A DNA stretch of 64,000 bases from Arthrobacter globiformis (GCF_030818015.1 NZ_JAUSZX010000003.1:1-64000); one strand, 5' to 3'. Positions 9,075-18,680 are shown, counted from the first letter of the stretch. Made by a program: numbers and translations. The notes: generated by a model not told the origin, from the letters alone.

Positions 9075-9884
9075 TTACTGGACCGAGGTTCCGACCTTGT
9101 TGCGGGTGATGGAGTTCGAGAAGCCGCCGTCGGCCTTTCCGCGCGCTGCTTCCTCGCTGAAGTGGGTGAGCTGGTGGGAATCGAAGTGGGCGCTCAGGGC
9201 CACGCCAAAGCCCTGCGTCTCGAGGGTTCGGTTGAGTGACTTCTTGAGTACGGCGGTGGCGAAGGGCGGTGCCTGGGCCACGCGGTAGGCCAGTGTGTGC
9301 ACTGCGTCGTCGAGCTCTGCTGCAGGGACGACACGGTTGACCATCCCGCATTCGAGGGCGTCTTTGGCCTGCATTGGTTCGCCGGTGAAGAGGAATTCGC
9401 GTGCCTTGCGGCTGCCCATCACCCAAGGGTGAACCAGGACCTCGACGGCACTGACTGCCATGGTGTGAAGCACCGGATCTGCGAAGAAGGCCTCTTCGGA
9501 GGCCACGATCATGTCGCACATGTTGGCCACCATGAAGGCACCGGCGATGCAGGCTCCCTCGACCCGGGCGATGGTCGGCTTGGGAAGGTTGAAGATGTTC
9601 ATGCAGTAGTCCATGTAGGAGCGGGACTCGTAGGCCCAACGTTCCTCCGGCGTGAAGTCCTGCCGTTTGATCTGGCCTTCCTTCAGATCGTGCCCGGCGG
9701 AAAAGTGACCGCCTTTGCCGCTCAGGACCACCGCCCGGATTTCCGGGTCCCGGCCGGCGCGGAGCACCGCGTCATTGAGCTCGTCCAGCATCTGCTCGTT
9801 CTGCGCGTTGCGCTGCTGCGGGCGGTTCTGCCAGATGGTTGCCACGGGGCCGTCGACCTCGTAGAGAACGTAGTCATAGGTCAT
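9075..9884 (-). CDS. Enoyl-CoA hydratase/isomerase family protein (first in operon)
   Basis: A 269-residue crotonase-superfamily protein. It has the oxyanion-hole segment GGHFSAGHDLKEG and the second segment EGACIAGAFMVANMCD. The usual catalytic Glu in that second segment (G-G-x-x-E type) is replaced by hydrophobic residues, so it may be an isomerase or hydrolase-type crotonase rather than a classical hydratase. It is the first gene of the minus-strand catabolic arm. Its promoter region contains a TetR-type palindrome at 9945-9959, so it is probably controlled by the regulator at 10009-10674. Confidence 0.9.
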   Translation of the reverse strand: MTYDYVLYEVDGPVATIWQNRPQQRNAQNEQMLDELNDAVLRAGRDPEIRAVVLSGKGGHFSAGHDLKEGQIKRQDFTPEERWAYESRSYMDYCMNIFNLPKPTIARVEGACIAGAFMVANMCDMIVASEEAFFADPVLHTMAVSAVEVLVHPWVMGSRKAREFLFTGEPMQAKDALECGMVNRVVPAAELDDAVHTLAYRVAQAPPFATAVLKKSLNRTLETQGFGVALSAHFDSHQLTHFSEEAARGKADGGFSNSITRNKVGTSVQ

Positions 9885-9944
9885 GCGAGGGTCCTTCGTT
9901 CAGTCCGGGGTGTCACCGGAATTGAGGTTATGGACCCACGATAA

Positions 9945-9959
9945 ACTATCACCGCTAGT
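9945..9959. promoter_or_regulatory. TetR-type operator in front of the minus catabolic arm
   Basis: ACTATCACCGCTAGT has the same 6-3-6 layout as the site at 10779-10793 and matches it at 13 of 15 positions. It lies 61 bases upstream of the first hydratase start. The pair defines a likely operator consensus, ACTAKC-N3-GCTAGT. Confidence 0.7.
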
Positions 9960-10008
9960 TAAATCTAGCCCTGAAATTCCTTCGCAGAGGCTCCAACGGC
10001 TTCGGACC

Positions 10009-10674
10009 CTATTTGGTGCGCGAGGTGGCCTCACGGTTGGCGAGGCCGGCGATGTCGGTGGCGTAGTGCAGGACCAGCCCGTCGATCAGGCACGTCAGGC
10101 CGCGTTCGAAAGCCGCCTGGTCAAGAACCGCCTGTCGTTCCGGGAGCCGGTAGGCGTCTGAGAGGTGGGGGAAGTCGGCGGTGTAAAAATCGGGGCCTTC
10201 GGAGAACCCGGCAGAGTATGAACCCAACGCCGAGCCGGCGATGTAGTTCCGGACGGCGATGGCGACTTCGGTCGCCTGGCGCGGAGGCCATCCGCCATCC
10301 ACGAGGGATCCGTAGAAGGCGTCAGCAAGACGCAGCTGGGCGGATCGGGTTCCGGGCCCGCGGGCAAGCAGCGGCACGATTCCGGGATGTTTTTGCAGGA
10401 CCGTCCAGTAGCTCCGCGCCCAGACCGGGAGTGCGACACGCCATCCTGCCGACTCGAAAATGGCCGTGTCCACGGTATCCAGCAGTGAGTTGATCACGGC
10501 ATCGGCGACGGCATCCATGGTCGCGAAGTGGTTGTAGATTGACGGTCCCTTAATGCCGAGCCGCGCGGCGAGCCGGCGGGTGGTCAATGACGCGAGGCCT
10601 TCCTCATCTATGAGGGAAGTGGCTTCGGCAACAATGCGCTGAGGCGATAAGGCAGGAGTTGTGGGGCGTCCCAT
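10009..10674 (-). CDS. TetR-family transcriptional regulator
   Basis: A 221-residue regulator with the TetR helix-turn-helix at about residues 27-46 (LTTRRLAARLGIKGPSIYNH) and a TetR_C-type ligand domain. It is divergent from the MFS-led operon and lies between the two catabolic arms. Matching 15-bp palindromes precede both arms, so it most likely represses both until an acyl-CoA or the free acid binds. AAGG lies seven bases before the ATG. Confidence 0.92.
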   Translation of the reverse strand: MGRPTTPALSPQRIVAEATSLIDEEGLASLTTRRLAARLGIKGPSIYNHFATMDAVADAVINSLLDTVDTAIFESAGWRVALPVWARSYWTVLQKHPGIVPLLARGPGTRSAQLRLADAFYGSLVDGGWPPRQATEVAIAVRNYIAGSALGSYSAGFSEGPDFYTADFPHLSDAYRLPERQAVLDQAAFERGLTCLIDGLVLHYATDIAGLANREATSRTK

Positions 10675-10778
10675 GCTCCTACCTTGCCATACCAGGCCGA
10701 GGTGCCGGGAAGGCGCCGCCCGTCGGGAACAACTTGCGTGATCCCCTTCACAGCCTAATAATGCTCCTATAAGCTTTA

Positions 10779-10793
10779 ACTAGCAGCGCTAGT
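10779..10793. promoter_or_regulatory. TetR-type operator in the divergent tetR/MFS promoter
   Basis: ACTAGCAGCGCTAGT is a perfect inverted repeat (ACTAGC/GCTAGT, 3-bp centre). It is located 59 bases before the MFS start, positioned to repress both the regulator gene and the MFS operon. Confidence 0.75.
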
Positions 10794-10852
10794 CAGAAAA
10801 GGCGCTTCCCCTGCCATTCGGCACAGATCTTCAACGGTGAGGAATTTTCTAA

Positions 10853-12247
10853 ATGGTCACTCCACAGGCCTCGGCGGCCGCCCCTCCTGCTGCCGCTCCG
10901 GAACGCTCGGGGTTCCGAGCTTGGACGGTCACGACCATGGTCGTGCTGTTCGCGACGCTTAACTGGGCGGACAAAGCCCTGATCGGCATCATCGCCCAGC
11001 CGCTCATGGACGAGTTTGGTCTGACGCCAACGCAGATTGGTTTCGCCGGCAGCGCCTTCTTCTTCCTTTTCAGCGTCAGCGGTGCCATGGTCGGCTTTCT
11101 TGGCGACCGGTTCCAGATCCGCTGGATCCTATTCACGTTGGCAGCCCTCTGGGGCGTCGTTCAGTTCCCGCTGCTGATCAGCGGCACGTTCGCTGTTCTG
11201 CTGTTCTCCCGGATCGCGCTGGGCGCTTTTGAAGGGCCGGCAACGGCGATGGCCAGCACTGCCGTCTTCCAGTGGTTTGCCCCGGACAAGCGCGGATTCC
11301 CCGCGGCCCTGGTGACTTCCGGATCGTCCTTTGCCAAGATCTTCGCCGCGCCGCTGCTCGCGGTAGTCGTTGTGACCTGGGGCTGGCGGGCAGGCTTCAT
11401 CACGATGGCGGCAGCGAGTTTCATCTGGTGTGCGGCGTGGCTGTTCATTGGCAAGGAGGGCCCCTATGCCAAGGCGAGGCCGCTGGCCCGCCGGGGGAGC
11501 GGCCTGCCCAGCACCGCGCAACCGGCAGTGTCCATGGTCCGGCTTCCCCTGCGGCACATCCTGCTCTCCAAGTCGTTCATCGGGGCGTTCCTGGCGACCT
11601 TCGCCGTCTACGGCGTGGTGTCTGCGACGATCACCTGGCTGCCGTCGTATTTCGAGAAGGGACTGGGCTATTCCCGGCTGGAGTCCGGGCTGATGTTCGG
11701 TCTTCCCAGCATCGCAGCGGTGGTCCTGATGTACGGCGCGACGTTCGTCACTGACCGGATCGCCAGCCGGCGCCCGTCGGCAGGGAAAGTTCTGGCCGTC
11801 ACCACCGCCGGATTCCTCATCACCGGCGGCCTGGCACTGGCGTGCCTTCCCTTGCTCGGAGTCCCGATCGCCGTCGTCGCCGTGCTGATCCTGGGCTACG
11901 GATGCATGAGCGTGGCGCTGCCCATGATGAACGCCGTGATCTCCCAGATTGTCCCGGTCGCCCAGCTCTCCAGCACCATCGGCATCTTCCTGGCCCTGCA
12001 GAACCTTTCCGGCCTCATCGCACCGAGCCTTGTCGGGATCCTGGTCGAAAAGGCAGCCATACCGCTCGAAGGCTTCTCCCTGTCCTACCAGATCTTCGGC
12101 GTGGCCATCCTCGCCGGTGGACTGCTGACACTGCTCCTCGTCAACCCCGAGCGCGACGCGGCCAAGCTGCAGCAACGCCTGGCCGGTCTGCGGGAGAAAG
12201 CCGGTCTGCCCGCCGATGACACAGCCGAAACGGCAAGCGCCCCCTAA
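10853..12247 (+). CDS. MFS transporter (anion:cation symporter-like)
   Basis: A 464-residue transporter with twelve predicted membrane segments, of the type that imports organic anions with a cation (ACS-like subfamily). Family features include the loop GFLGDRFQIRW between helices 2 and 3 and an N-terminal segment NWADKALIG. GAGGAA sits eight bases before the ATG. It is the first gene of the plus-strand catabolic operon and is followed closely by an acyl-CoA ligase gene, so it probably imports the carboxylic acid that the ligase activates. The substrate is not identifiable from sequence alone. Confidence 0.92.
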   Translation: MVTPQASAAAPPAAAPERSGFRAWTVTTMVVLFATLNWADKALIGIIAQPLMDEFGLTPTQIGFAGSAFFFLFSVSGAMVGFLGDRFQIRWILFTLAALWGVVQFPLLISGTFAVLLFSRIALGAFEGPATAMASTAVFQWFAPDKRGFPAALVTSGSSFAKIFAAPLLAVVVVTWGWRAGFITMAAASFIWCAAWLFIGKEGPYAKARPLARRGSGLPSTAQPAVSMVRLPLRHILLSKSFIGAFLATFAVYGVVSATITWLPSYFEKGLGYSRLESGLMFGLPSIAAVVLMYGATFVTDRIASRRPSAGKVLAVTTAGFLITGGLALACLPLLGVPIAVVAVLILGYGCMSVALPMMNAVISQIVPVAQLSSTIGIFLALQNLSGLIAPSLVGILVEKAAIPLEGFSLSYQIFGVAILAGGLLTLLLVNPERDAAKLQQRLAGLREKAGLPADDTAETASAP

Positions 12248-12303
12248 GCTCCGCCCCCATGATTCTGACCCCCGGCATAATAACCACGCAAAAGGAAGTA
12301 CCA

Positions 12304-13938
12304 ATGTCCCCGTTCCACGACCGCCCCTGGACGCATCTCTATCCACCCTCGGTCCAGGCGATGCAGTCCATCCCGGAGACGACGCTGGGCGAGCTGCTCT
12401 CCCTCTCCCGTGAACGGTTTGCAAACAGGGTCGCCATGACGTTTGAGGGCAGGACCTGGAGTTTCCAGGACCTTCACCGGCAGGCACACGCACTCGCACG
12501 GCTCCTGATCAACCAGGGACTCACCCGTGGTGACAGGGTCGCCGTCGTGCTGCCCAACCGTCCGGAATACGTGGCAGCGATCTTCGGAATCGTGCTGGCA
12601 GGCGGCATCGTCGTGCAGGTCAACTGCCGTTACCCCGCCGAGGAAATACGCAGGATCCTGGAGGACTCCGGTGCCGCAATCGTGGTCGCAACCGGCGAAG
12701 CGGCACAGCGCTGCTCACCCGGGGAAACGGAGTTCCTCGGCCGCAAACTCATCCGCGTGGACACGGCGGGGGAGTCCTCTCCTGCTCTGCCCGGGACCCC
12801 TTACACCCGGCTGGAGGAATACCTGGGTCTGGAACCACTGCAACCCGCGTCCGACCCGTCCGACGTAGCCGTCTTGCAGTACACCGGCGGGACGACCGGC
12901 GCTGCCAAGGGCGTGATGCTCACCCACCGCAACCTTATTGCCAACGTCGAACAGCGCTTCGCCGTGACGTATGGCCTTCTCGACGTCCCGGAAGGGGCCA
13001 AAACAGTCAACGTGCTGCCAATGTGCCACGTCTTCGCCCTGACGGCAGTCACGCTCCTCGCAGTCCGCTCCGGAATGAACCAGCTGCTCATCCAGGACTT
13101 CCGGGCGGCAGAGATGCTCACCACCATCCGCGACGAAAAGCCTTACGTCTTCAGCGGCGTCCCGACGATGTACACCGCACTGAACCGGGAACCCGGTGTC
13201 GGCACCAGCGGCCTGGATGCGGTAGCCATCTACAACAGCGCCGGTGCGGGCTTCCCGCTGGAGCAGATCGAGCAGTTCGAACGAAACAGCGGCGGCCGCA
13301 TCATCGAAGGCTTCGGGATCAGCGAGGCATCCCCCTCAACCCACCTGAACCCTCTCTTCGCCCCGCGTAAGGTGGGCAGCATCGGCATTCCCCTTCCGTT
13401 GACCGACGTCCGGGTCGTCCACCAGGACGGCGGCAATCTGGAAGAACTGCCGGTCGGAGAGATCGGGGAAATGATCGTGCGCGGTCCACAGGTGATGAAG
13501 GGCTACTGGAACCGCCCGGAACAAACCGCGGAAACCCTGCGCGACGGCTGGCTGCTGACCGGCGACCTCGCCACCATGGATGAAGAAGGCTACTTCTTCA
13601 TCGTCGGACGAAAAAAAGAAATGATCGTCACCAGTGGCTTCAACGTCTACCCGGCCGAAGTGGAACAGATCCTGACGAAGTTCCCCGGGATGCTGGAAGC
13701 CGCCGTCGTCGGACGGGACGACGAATACCGCGGGGAAAAGGTTATCGCCTACATCACGCTGGAACCGGGGCTCTCCGTGACGGATGAAGAGCTCGACGCG
13801 CACTGCCGCAAACACCTGGCAGGCTACAAAGTGCCCCGGGAATACATCCGCCTGGACAGGCTGCCGCGGACGCCGGTGGGAAAGATAGCCAAGAATGAAC
13901 TGCCGCGGGTTACCCATCCCGTGTCCGGCGCGAAGTAG
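12304..13938 (+). CDS. Acyl-CoA synthetase (AMP-forming)
   Basis: A 544-residue member of the ANL adenylating family. It has the ATP-binding loop YTGGTTGAAKGVM near residues 192-204, the GFGISE motif, the hinge region LTGDLATMDEEGYF and a C-terminal catalytic Lys in TPVGKIAKNEL. It activates a carboxylic acid to its CoA thioester, the entry step for the enzymes encoded around it. I chose the ATG at 12304 because AAAGGAAG stands just upstream; the frame open from 12259 has no such signal. The acid could be a fatty, alicyclic or aromatic acid. Confidence 0.93.
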   Translation: MSPFHDRPWTHLYPPSVQAMQSIPETTLGELLSLSRERFANRVAMTFEGRTWSFQDLHRQAHALARLLINQGLTRGDRVAVVLPNRPEYVAAIFGIVLAGGIVVQVNCRYPAEEIRRILEDSGAAIVVATGEAAQRCSPGETEFLGRKLIRVDTAGESSPALPGTPYTRLEEYLGLEPLQPASDPSDVAVLQYTGGTTGAAKGVMLTHRNLIANVEQRFAVTYGLLDVPEGAKTVNVLPMCHVFALTAVTLLAVRSGMNQLLIQDFRAAEMLTTIRDEKPYVFSGVPTMYTALNREPGVGTSGLDAVAIYNSAGAGFPLEQIEQFERNSGGRIIEGFGISEASPSTHLNPLFAPRKVGSIGIPLPLTDVRVVHQDGGNLEELPVGEIGEMIVRGPQVMKGYWNRPEQTAETLRDGWLLTGDLATMDEEGYFFIVGRKKEMIVTSGFNVYPAEVEQILTKFPGMLEAAVVGRDDEYRGEKVIAYITLEPGLSVTDEELDAHCRKHLAGYKVPREYIRLDRLPRTPVGKIAKNELPRVTHPVSGAK

Positions 13939-13945
13939 CCGCCGG

Positions 13946-14935
13946 ATGTATGCCATCTCTGTATCCGAACCCGGCGGGCCCGAGGCCATGGAATGGACCA
14001 TCGCCGCCGACCCCGTTCCCGGTCCCGGAGAAGTCGTCATTGACGTCGCAGCCTCTGGAGTGAACCGCGCGGACCTGCACCAGCGGCAGGGAAACTATCC
14101 TCCTCCAGAAGGCGCCAGCGACATCCTGGGTCTGGAGTGCTCCGGAACGATCTCCGAAGTCGGGGCCGGGGTGAGCGGATGGGACGTCGGGGACCGGGTG
14201 TGCGCACTCCTGAGCGGTGGCGGGTACGCCGAACGGGTCGCGGTTCCCGCCGATCAGCTGCTTCCCGTCCCGGCCGGCGTCGGTTTGGAAGAAGCGGCAG
14301 CTCTGCCCGAAGCGGCCTGTACCGTGTGGTCCAACATCGCCATGTACGCCCGGCTCGCTCCCGGAGAAACCTTCCTGGTCCACGGCGGCGGCAGCGGCAT
14401 CGGAACCCACGCCATCCAAGTCGCAGCAGCACTGGGCGCCCGCGTCGCCGTCACCGCAGGAACCGCGGAAAAAATGGAGGCCTGCCTAGGGCTGGGCGCA
14501 GCCATCGCAATCAACTACCGGGAAACCGACTTCGTGACCTCGCTCCTGGAACAAACCAACGGGCACGGGGCAGACGTCATCCTCGACATCATGGGCTCCT
14601 CATACCTTGACCGGAACATCTCCGCCCTGGCCAAGGACGGGCGGATCGCGGTCCTCGGTTTTCAGGGCGGAGCCAACAGCGAACTGCATCTGGCACGACT
14701 GATGGCCAAACGCGGAACCATCCACGCCGCCGGCCTGCGCAGTCGCCCGGTGCACGGGACGGGCGGCAAGAAAAGCATCATTGAGGAGGTCGCCAAACAC
14801 CTCTGGCCGATGATCGCAAGCAAAACAATCCGCCCCGTGGTCCACGCCTATCTCCCGGTCGGTCAGGCCGCCGCAGCCCACCGCCTGCTCGACGCACCGG
14901 AGACCGTCGGCAAAGTCGTTCTGACGATGAACTGA
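13946..14935 (+). CDS. Zinc-independent quinone oxidoreductase-like protein (MDR family)
   Basis: A 329-residue medium-chain dehydrogenase/reductase related to NADPH:quinone reductase and PIG3-type proteins. The N-terminal half has SGVNRADLHQRQGNYPPPEG and the Rossmann domain begins HGGGSGIGTHAIQVA near residue 145. No structural-zinc cysteine cluster is seen. The chosen ATG (13946) lies eight bases after the ligase stop and begins MYAISV, the expected N-terminus; the longer frame from 13895 overlaps the ligase. In this operon it may reduce an unsaturated acyl or quinone intermediate, which is inference. Confidence 0.9.
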   Translation: MYAISVSEPGGPEAMEWTIAADPVPGPGEVVIDVAASGVNRADLHQRQGNYPPPEGASDILGLECSGTISEVGAGVSGWDVGDRVCALLSGGGYAERVAVPADQLLPVPAGVGLEEAAALPEAACTVWSNIAMYARLAPGETFLVHGGGSGIGTHAIQVAAALGARVAVTAGTAEKMEACLGLGAAIAINYRETDFVTSLLEQTNGHGADVILDIMGSSYLDRNISALAKDGRIAVLGFQGGANSELHLARLMAKRGTIHAAGLRSRPVHGTGGKKSIIEEVAKHLWPMIASKTIRPVVHAYLPVGQAAAAHRLLDAPETVGKVVLTMN

Positions 14936-15071
14936 CCGGCGGCCGCACTCCAGCCCTGAAACCTCATCCATCGGGGAGGCACCCGACGGCCTCTCGGCTC
15001 ATGCCCGCGTGGAACCCCACCGGGCAGCAATTCCCCGGGCACCAACCAGCACGCAATTTTTTAGGAGCTCC

Positions 15072-17129
15072 ATGACCGACGAGACGGTAACCCATGTCCG
15101 GACCGACCATCATGTGCGGAACAACGTCCGCATCACTCTGCTGACCCTGGACAACGGCAGCCGACGGCCCGTCACACTTGGGCCGTCTTCGCTGACGAAC
15201 CTGTCCACAGCCCTCAGCGCCATCAACCTCAAAGAAACCGATGCCATCGCGGTAACCGGGGTGGGATCAACCTTTTGCGCCGGCGCGGACCTGAAACAGA
15301 TGGCCCTGGCAGCCACCGCGCCTGAAGCCGAAGAAGTTGCCGCCCAGGGGCTGGACGTTCTCGGGCAGCTGCGCGCCCTCGACGTCCCGACCTTCGCCTT
15401 CCTCAACGGAACAGCCCTCGGCGGGGGCCTGGAACTGGCCCTGCACGCGGACTACCGCACCGCGGCAGAATCCGTGCGCGCCTTGGGCCTTCCGGAGGTC
15501 CGGCTTGGACTCATCCCGGGATGGGGAGGCATACCGCTGGCCACAACCCTGCTCGGCACAGCGTCGGCCGCCCGCCTGGTAGTCACGGACTCCCTGAACG
15601 GCCGGACCCTGACGGCCGACGCCGCATCAGCAATGGGACTCCTGGACGTGGTGGTCCCTGATGACGCCTTCCTGGATGCCTCCCTCCGCTTCGCGGCCGA
15701 CATTGTCTCTGGGCACCGCAGACGCCCGCCACGCCCGGCTCCCGTCCACGACCCGCAGGCACTGCAGAAGATTCGCCGCTCCCTCGACGAGCGCCTCCAC
15801 GGCGCCGCCCCTGCCCCCTACCGGGCGCTGGAGCTCCTCGAAACCTCAGGCCTAACCCTGGGCGCGCCAAACCCTGCCGGCAGGCAAATGCCCCTCCCGG
15901 GACATCAGGAGCAGGTCCGCGCCTTCGGCGAGCTCCTGCTCTCCGAACAGGCCCGCGCCAGCAGATACGCCTTGACCCTCACCCAATCCGCTGCGAAGCC
16001 AGTACCTAAAATGGATCCCTCCGCAGAGCCGCGCCCCGTGCGGGCCGTCGGCGTGATCGGAGCAGGCCTCATGGCCAGCCAGCTGGCTCTCCTCTTCGCC
16101 CGCCAGCTGCGCGTTCCAGTCCTCCTAACCGACCTGTCATCAAACCGGATCGACTCGGCACTGGAATGGATCAGCAACCAGACCGAAAAGCTCGTGACAC
16201 GCGGCCTGCTGAATTCAACTGAGGCCGAGGACGTCCGGGCCCTCATCACCGGCACCACCGACAAATCCGACTTCGCAGACCGGGACGTCGTGATCGAGGC
16301 AGTCTTCGAAGAACTCGACGTCAAACGCCAGGTCTTCGCCCAAGTGGAAGACGTGCTCAGTCCCGAGGCCATACTGCTGACGAACACCTCCTCCCTGTCG
16401 ATCGCCGACATCGCCGCCGGGCTCTCCCATCCCGAACGGCTTGTCGGGTTCCACTTCTTCAACCCTGTTGACGTCCTGCCCCTCGTGGAACTCATCGCCA
16501 CCCCGCAAACTGACCCAGCAACCGTCTCCACCGCCCTGGCACTGGCCAGAAAGCTGCACAAGACACCGGTGCTCGTGAAGGACAGGCCCGGATTCGTCGT
16601 CAACCGCCTGCTCACGCGCCTCATCAGTGAGACCCTGCAGCTGATCGACGACGGCGCGGACCCCCATACCGTGGACCACGCACTGGATTCCTTGGGGCTG
16701 CCGATGACGCCCTTGCGGCTGCTGCAGTTCATCGGACCGGCCGTCCAGCAGCACATCGGCGATACCCTGCACGCCGCCTACCCGGACCGGTTCACCGTCA
16801 GCAGCAGCCTGAAGGCCATCGTTACCGCCGGCATGCCCGGATACCTGGACAAAGACGGGCAGATATCGCCCGCCGCAGCAGCCCTCCTGCCTGAACCTGC
16901 ACCGATCGCGCCCGACCAGGTCCGAACCCAAATCCTGGACGCGCTGTCCCAGGAAACCGAGCTCATGCTCACCGAAACAGTCGTGGAAGGACCCGAACAC
17001 ATTGATTTGTGCATGATCCTCGGCGCAAACTTCCCCTTCCACACCGGCGGACTCACACCACTTCTGGACCGCGAAGCCGGCACGGCCTTCCGCGCGGACC
17101 CCAACCGCACCGCTAAGGAGACAGTATGA
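15072..17129 (+). CDS. Bifunctional enoyl-CoA hydratase/3-hydroxyacyl-CoA dehydrogenase (FadB/FadJ type)
   Basis: A 685-residue fusion. Residues 1-190 are a crotonase domain keeping both acidic residues (GGGLELALHADYR and LGLPEVRLGLIPG). Residues from about 326 form the NAD-binding hydroxyacyl-CoA dehydrogenase domain (GVIGAGLMASQ), with the catalytic His in GFHFFNPVD, followed by the C-terminal dimerisation domain. It performs two consecutive beta-oxidation steps. The ATG at 15072 has AGGAG five bases upstream. The stop overlaps the thiolase start as ATGA, so the two are coupled, as in classical fadBA pairs. Confidence 0.94.
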   Translation: MTDETVTHVRTDHHVRNNVRITLLTLDNGSRRPVTLGPSSLTNLSTALSAINLKETDAIAVTGVGSTFCAGADLKQMALAATAPEAEEVAAQGLDVLGQLRALDVPTFAFLNGTALGGGLELALHADYRTAAESVRALGLPEVRLGLIPGWGGIPLATTLLGTASAARLVVTDSLNGRTLTADAASAMGLLDVVVPDDAFLDASLRFAADIVSGHRRRPPRPAPVHDPQALQKIRRSLDERLHGAAPAPYRALELLETSGLTLGAPNPAGRQMPLPGHQEQVRAFGELLLSEQARASRYALTLTQSAAKPVPKMDPSAEPRPVRAVGVIGAGLMASQLALLFARQLRVPVLLTDLSSNRIDSALEWISNQTEKLVTRGLLNSTEAEDVRALITGTTDKSDFADRDVVIEAVFEELDVKRQVFAQVEDVLSPEAILLTNTSSLSIADIAAGLSHPERLVGFHFFNPVDVLPLVELIATPQTDPATVSTALALARKLHKTPVLVKDRPGFVVNRLLTRLISETLQLIDDGADPHTVDHALDSLGLPMTPLRLLQFIGPAVQQHIGDTLHAAYPDRFTVSSSLKAIVTAGMPGYLDKDGQISPAAAALLPEPAPIAPDQVRTQILDALSQETELMLTETVVEGPEHIDLCMILGANFPFHTGGLTPLLDREAGTAFRADPNRTAKETV

Positions 17130-18325
17130 ACACCCTGGACATCAACGCCCTGGAGGTTGTCGTTGTCGGCGCCGCGCGAACCCCGCAGGGGCGCCTCATG
17201 GGCCAACTCGCCCCGCTGCCGGCGGTCGCCTTGGGCGGAGCTGCGATCCGTGGGGCTCTCGCACACGCGCGCGTGAACCCCGTCGGCGTTGACGCAGTCA
17301 TCATGGGCCACGCCCTGCAGGCCGGAGCAGGGCAGAACCCCGCCCGGCAGGCCGCCGTCGCCGCAGGCATCCCGCTCCAGACCCATGCCAGCACGGTCAA
17401 CAAAGTATGCCTGTCGGGCCTTACCGCCATTATTGAAGGCGTACGCATGCTGCGCCTCGGAGAGGCGGCCATTGTTGTCGCCGGTGGACAGGAATCCATG
17501 AGCAACGCACCGCACGTACTGGCCGGTTCCCGCGCCGGCACTGTCTACGGCGACACCACACTCAAAGATTCTGCGGCATGGGACGGGCTCACCGACGCCT
17601 TCAGCCAAGAAACAATGGGCCTTGGCACTGACCGGGCCAACGAGGAACTGCGACTGACCCGTGCCGACCAGGACGACGTAGCCGCCATGTCCCATCAGCG
17701 GGCGGCCGCAGCCCAAAGCAAGGGACTGTTCACGGCGGAGATCGTCCCCGTACCTGTCCCGCAGCACCGTGGAGACGATCTGCTTGTGACAGCTGACGAA
17801 GGGGTCCGAGCCGCCACCACAGCAGAAGTGCTGGGCAAGCTAAAACCAGCCTTTTCCCCCGCCGGTACCGTAACAGCCGGCAACGCCTCACCCCTCAACG
17901 ACGGGGCAGCAGCCATAGTCCTGACCACAAGGGGCTATGCCGACGCCAACGGCTTGGACACCCTCGCGGTGATACGCTCCCACGGACAAATCGCCGGTCC
18001 TGACACCTCCCTACCGGACAAACCTGCCCTCGCAATCCAAAAAGCCCTCGATCACGAAGGCTGGAAAGTGGAGGACCTGGACTTCATCGAAATCAACGAA
18101 GCCTTCGCCTCTGTCGCCCTGCATTCAGCAGCCATGCTCGACATGGACCTCAAGCGCGTCAACGTCAACGGCGGAGCGATCGCCCTCGGACATCCCATCG
18201 GAGCCTCAGGTGCCCGCGTCGTCGTATCCGCGGTCCACGAACTACTGCGCCGCAGACAGGGAACAGCCGCAGTGGCCTTATGTGGCGGAGGCGGACAAGG
18301 CGAGGCGCTGCTTCTCTCCCTTTAG
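17126..18325 (+). CDS. Acetyl-CoA acetyltransferase (thiolase)
   Basis: A 399-residue thiolase of normal length. The nucleophilic Cys is near residue 95 in NKVCLSGL, EINEAFA precedes the C-terminal half, the catalytic His is in GHPIGASGAR and the second Cys is in LCGGGGQG. It cleaves the 3-ketoacyl-CoA formed by the FadB-like enzyme, releasing acetyl-CoA or a similar unit. It overlaps that gene by four bases (ATGA). It completes a full ligase-to-thiolase degradation path within this regulon. Confidence 0.95.
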   Translation: MNTLDINALEVVVVGAARTPQGRLMGQLAPLPAVALGGAAIRGALAHARVNPVGVDAVIMGHALQAGAGQNPARQAAVAAGIPLQTHASTVNKVCLSGLTAIIEGVRMLRLGEAAIVVAGGQESMSNAPHVLAGSRAGTVYGDTTLKDSAAWDGLTDAFSQETMGLGTDRANEELRLTRADQDDVAAMSHQRAAAAQSKGLFTAEIVPVPVPQHRGDDLLVTADEGVRAATTAEVLGKLKPAFSPAGTVTAGNASPLNDGAAAIVLTTRGYADANGLDTLAVIRSHGQIAGPDTSLPDKPALAIQKALDHEGWKVEDLDFIEINEAFASVALHSAAMLDMDLKRVNVNGGAIALGHPIGASGARVVVSAVHELLRRRQGTAAVALCGGGGQGEALLLSL

Positions 18326-18440
18326 TCCGGACCAGACCGATCCTCACTGCCTACAGCCGGCGCAGGGCCTCCACCCGATCCCACGACTCAAAGCCGACAG
18401 ACCATAACGAGCCCCGCGGGGCAACCAAGGAGGCTGATAC

Positions 18441-18650
18441 ATGACGAACGTCAGATCAGGCGCTCGGGACGATGATCTTTCATCACTGGCGCCAGGCAAG
18501 AAGGTCCAGGCCCTCGACAGCCACGGGAACCGCTGGATGGGTAAGGGGGTCCTCAGCTCCCCGGACCAAGGGATCCTTTGGATCCATACCAGCGCCGGCG
18601 AACGAAAATTACCCGGCATCCAAGAGCACCGAATCCGACTGGTCCCATAA
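18441..18650 (+). CDS. Small conserved-looking protein of unknown function
   Basis: A 69-residue open frame starting at an ATG with an excellent AAGGAGG six bases upstream. The protein is soluble and charged, with a probable beta-barrel-like core (VQALDSHGNRWMGKG, GILWIHTSAGERKL). I do not recognise a named family. It lies 115 bases after the thiolase gene on the same strand and could be cotranscribed. Confidence 0.6.
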   Translation: MTNVRSGARDDDLSSLAPGKKVQALDSHGNRWMGKGVLSSPDQGILWIHTSAGERKLPGIQEHRIRLVP

Positions 18651-18680
18651 CCTATCAGCGGATTCCTTACCGGCACTCGG

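Noticed and set aside
11129..12499. 456-codon antisense frame over the MFS gene
   Set aside because: Composition is Arg/Gly/Gln-rich without domains; the MFS gene accounts for the sequence.
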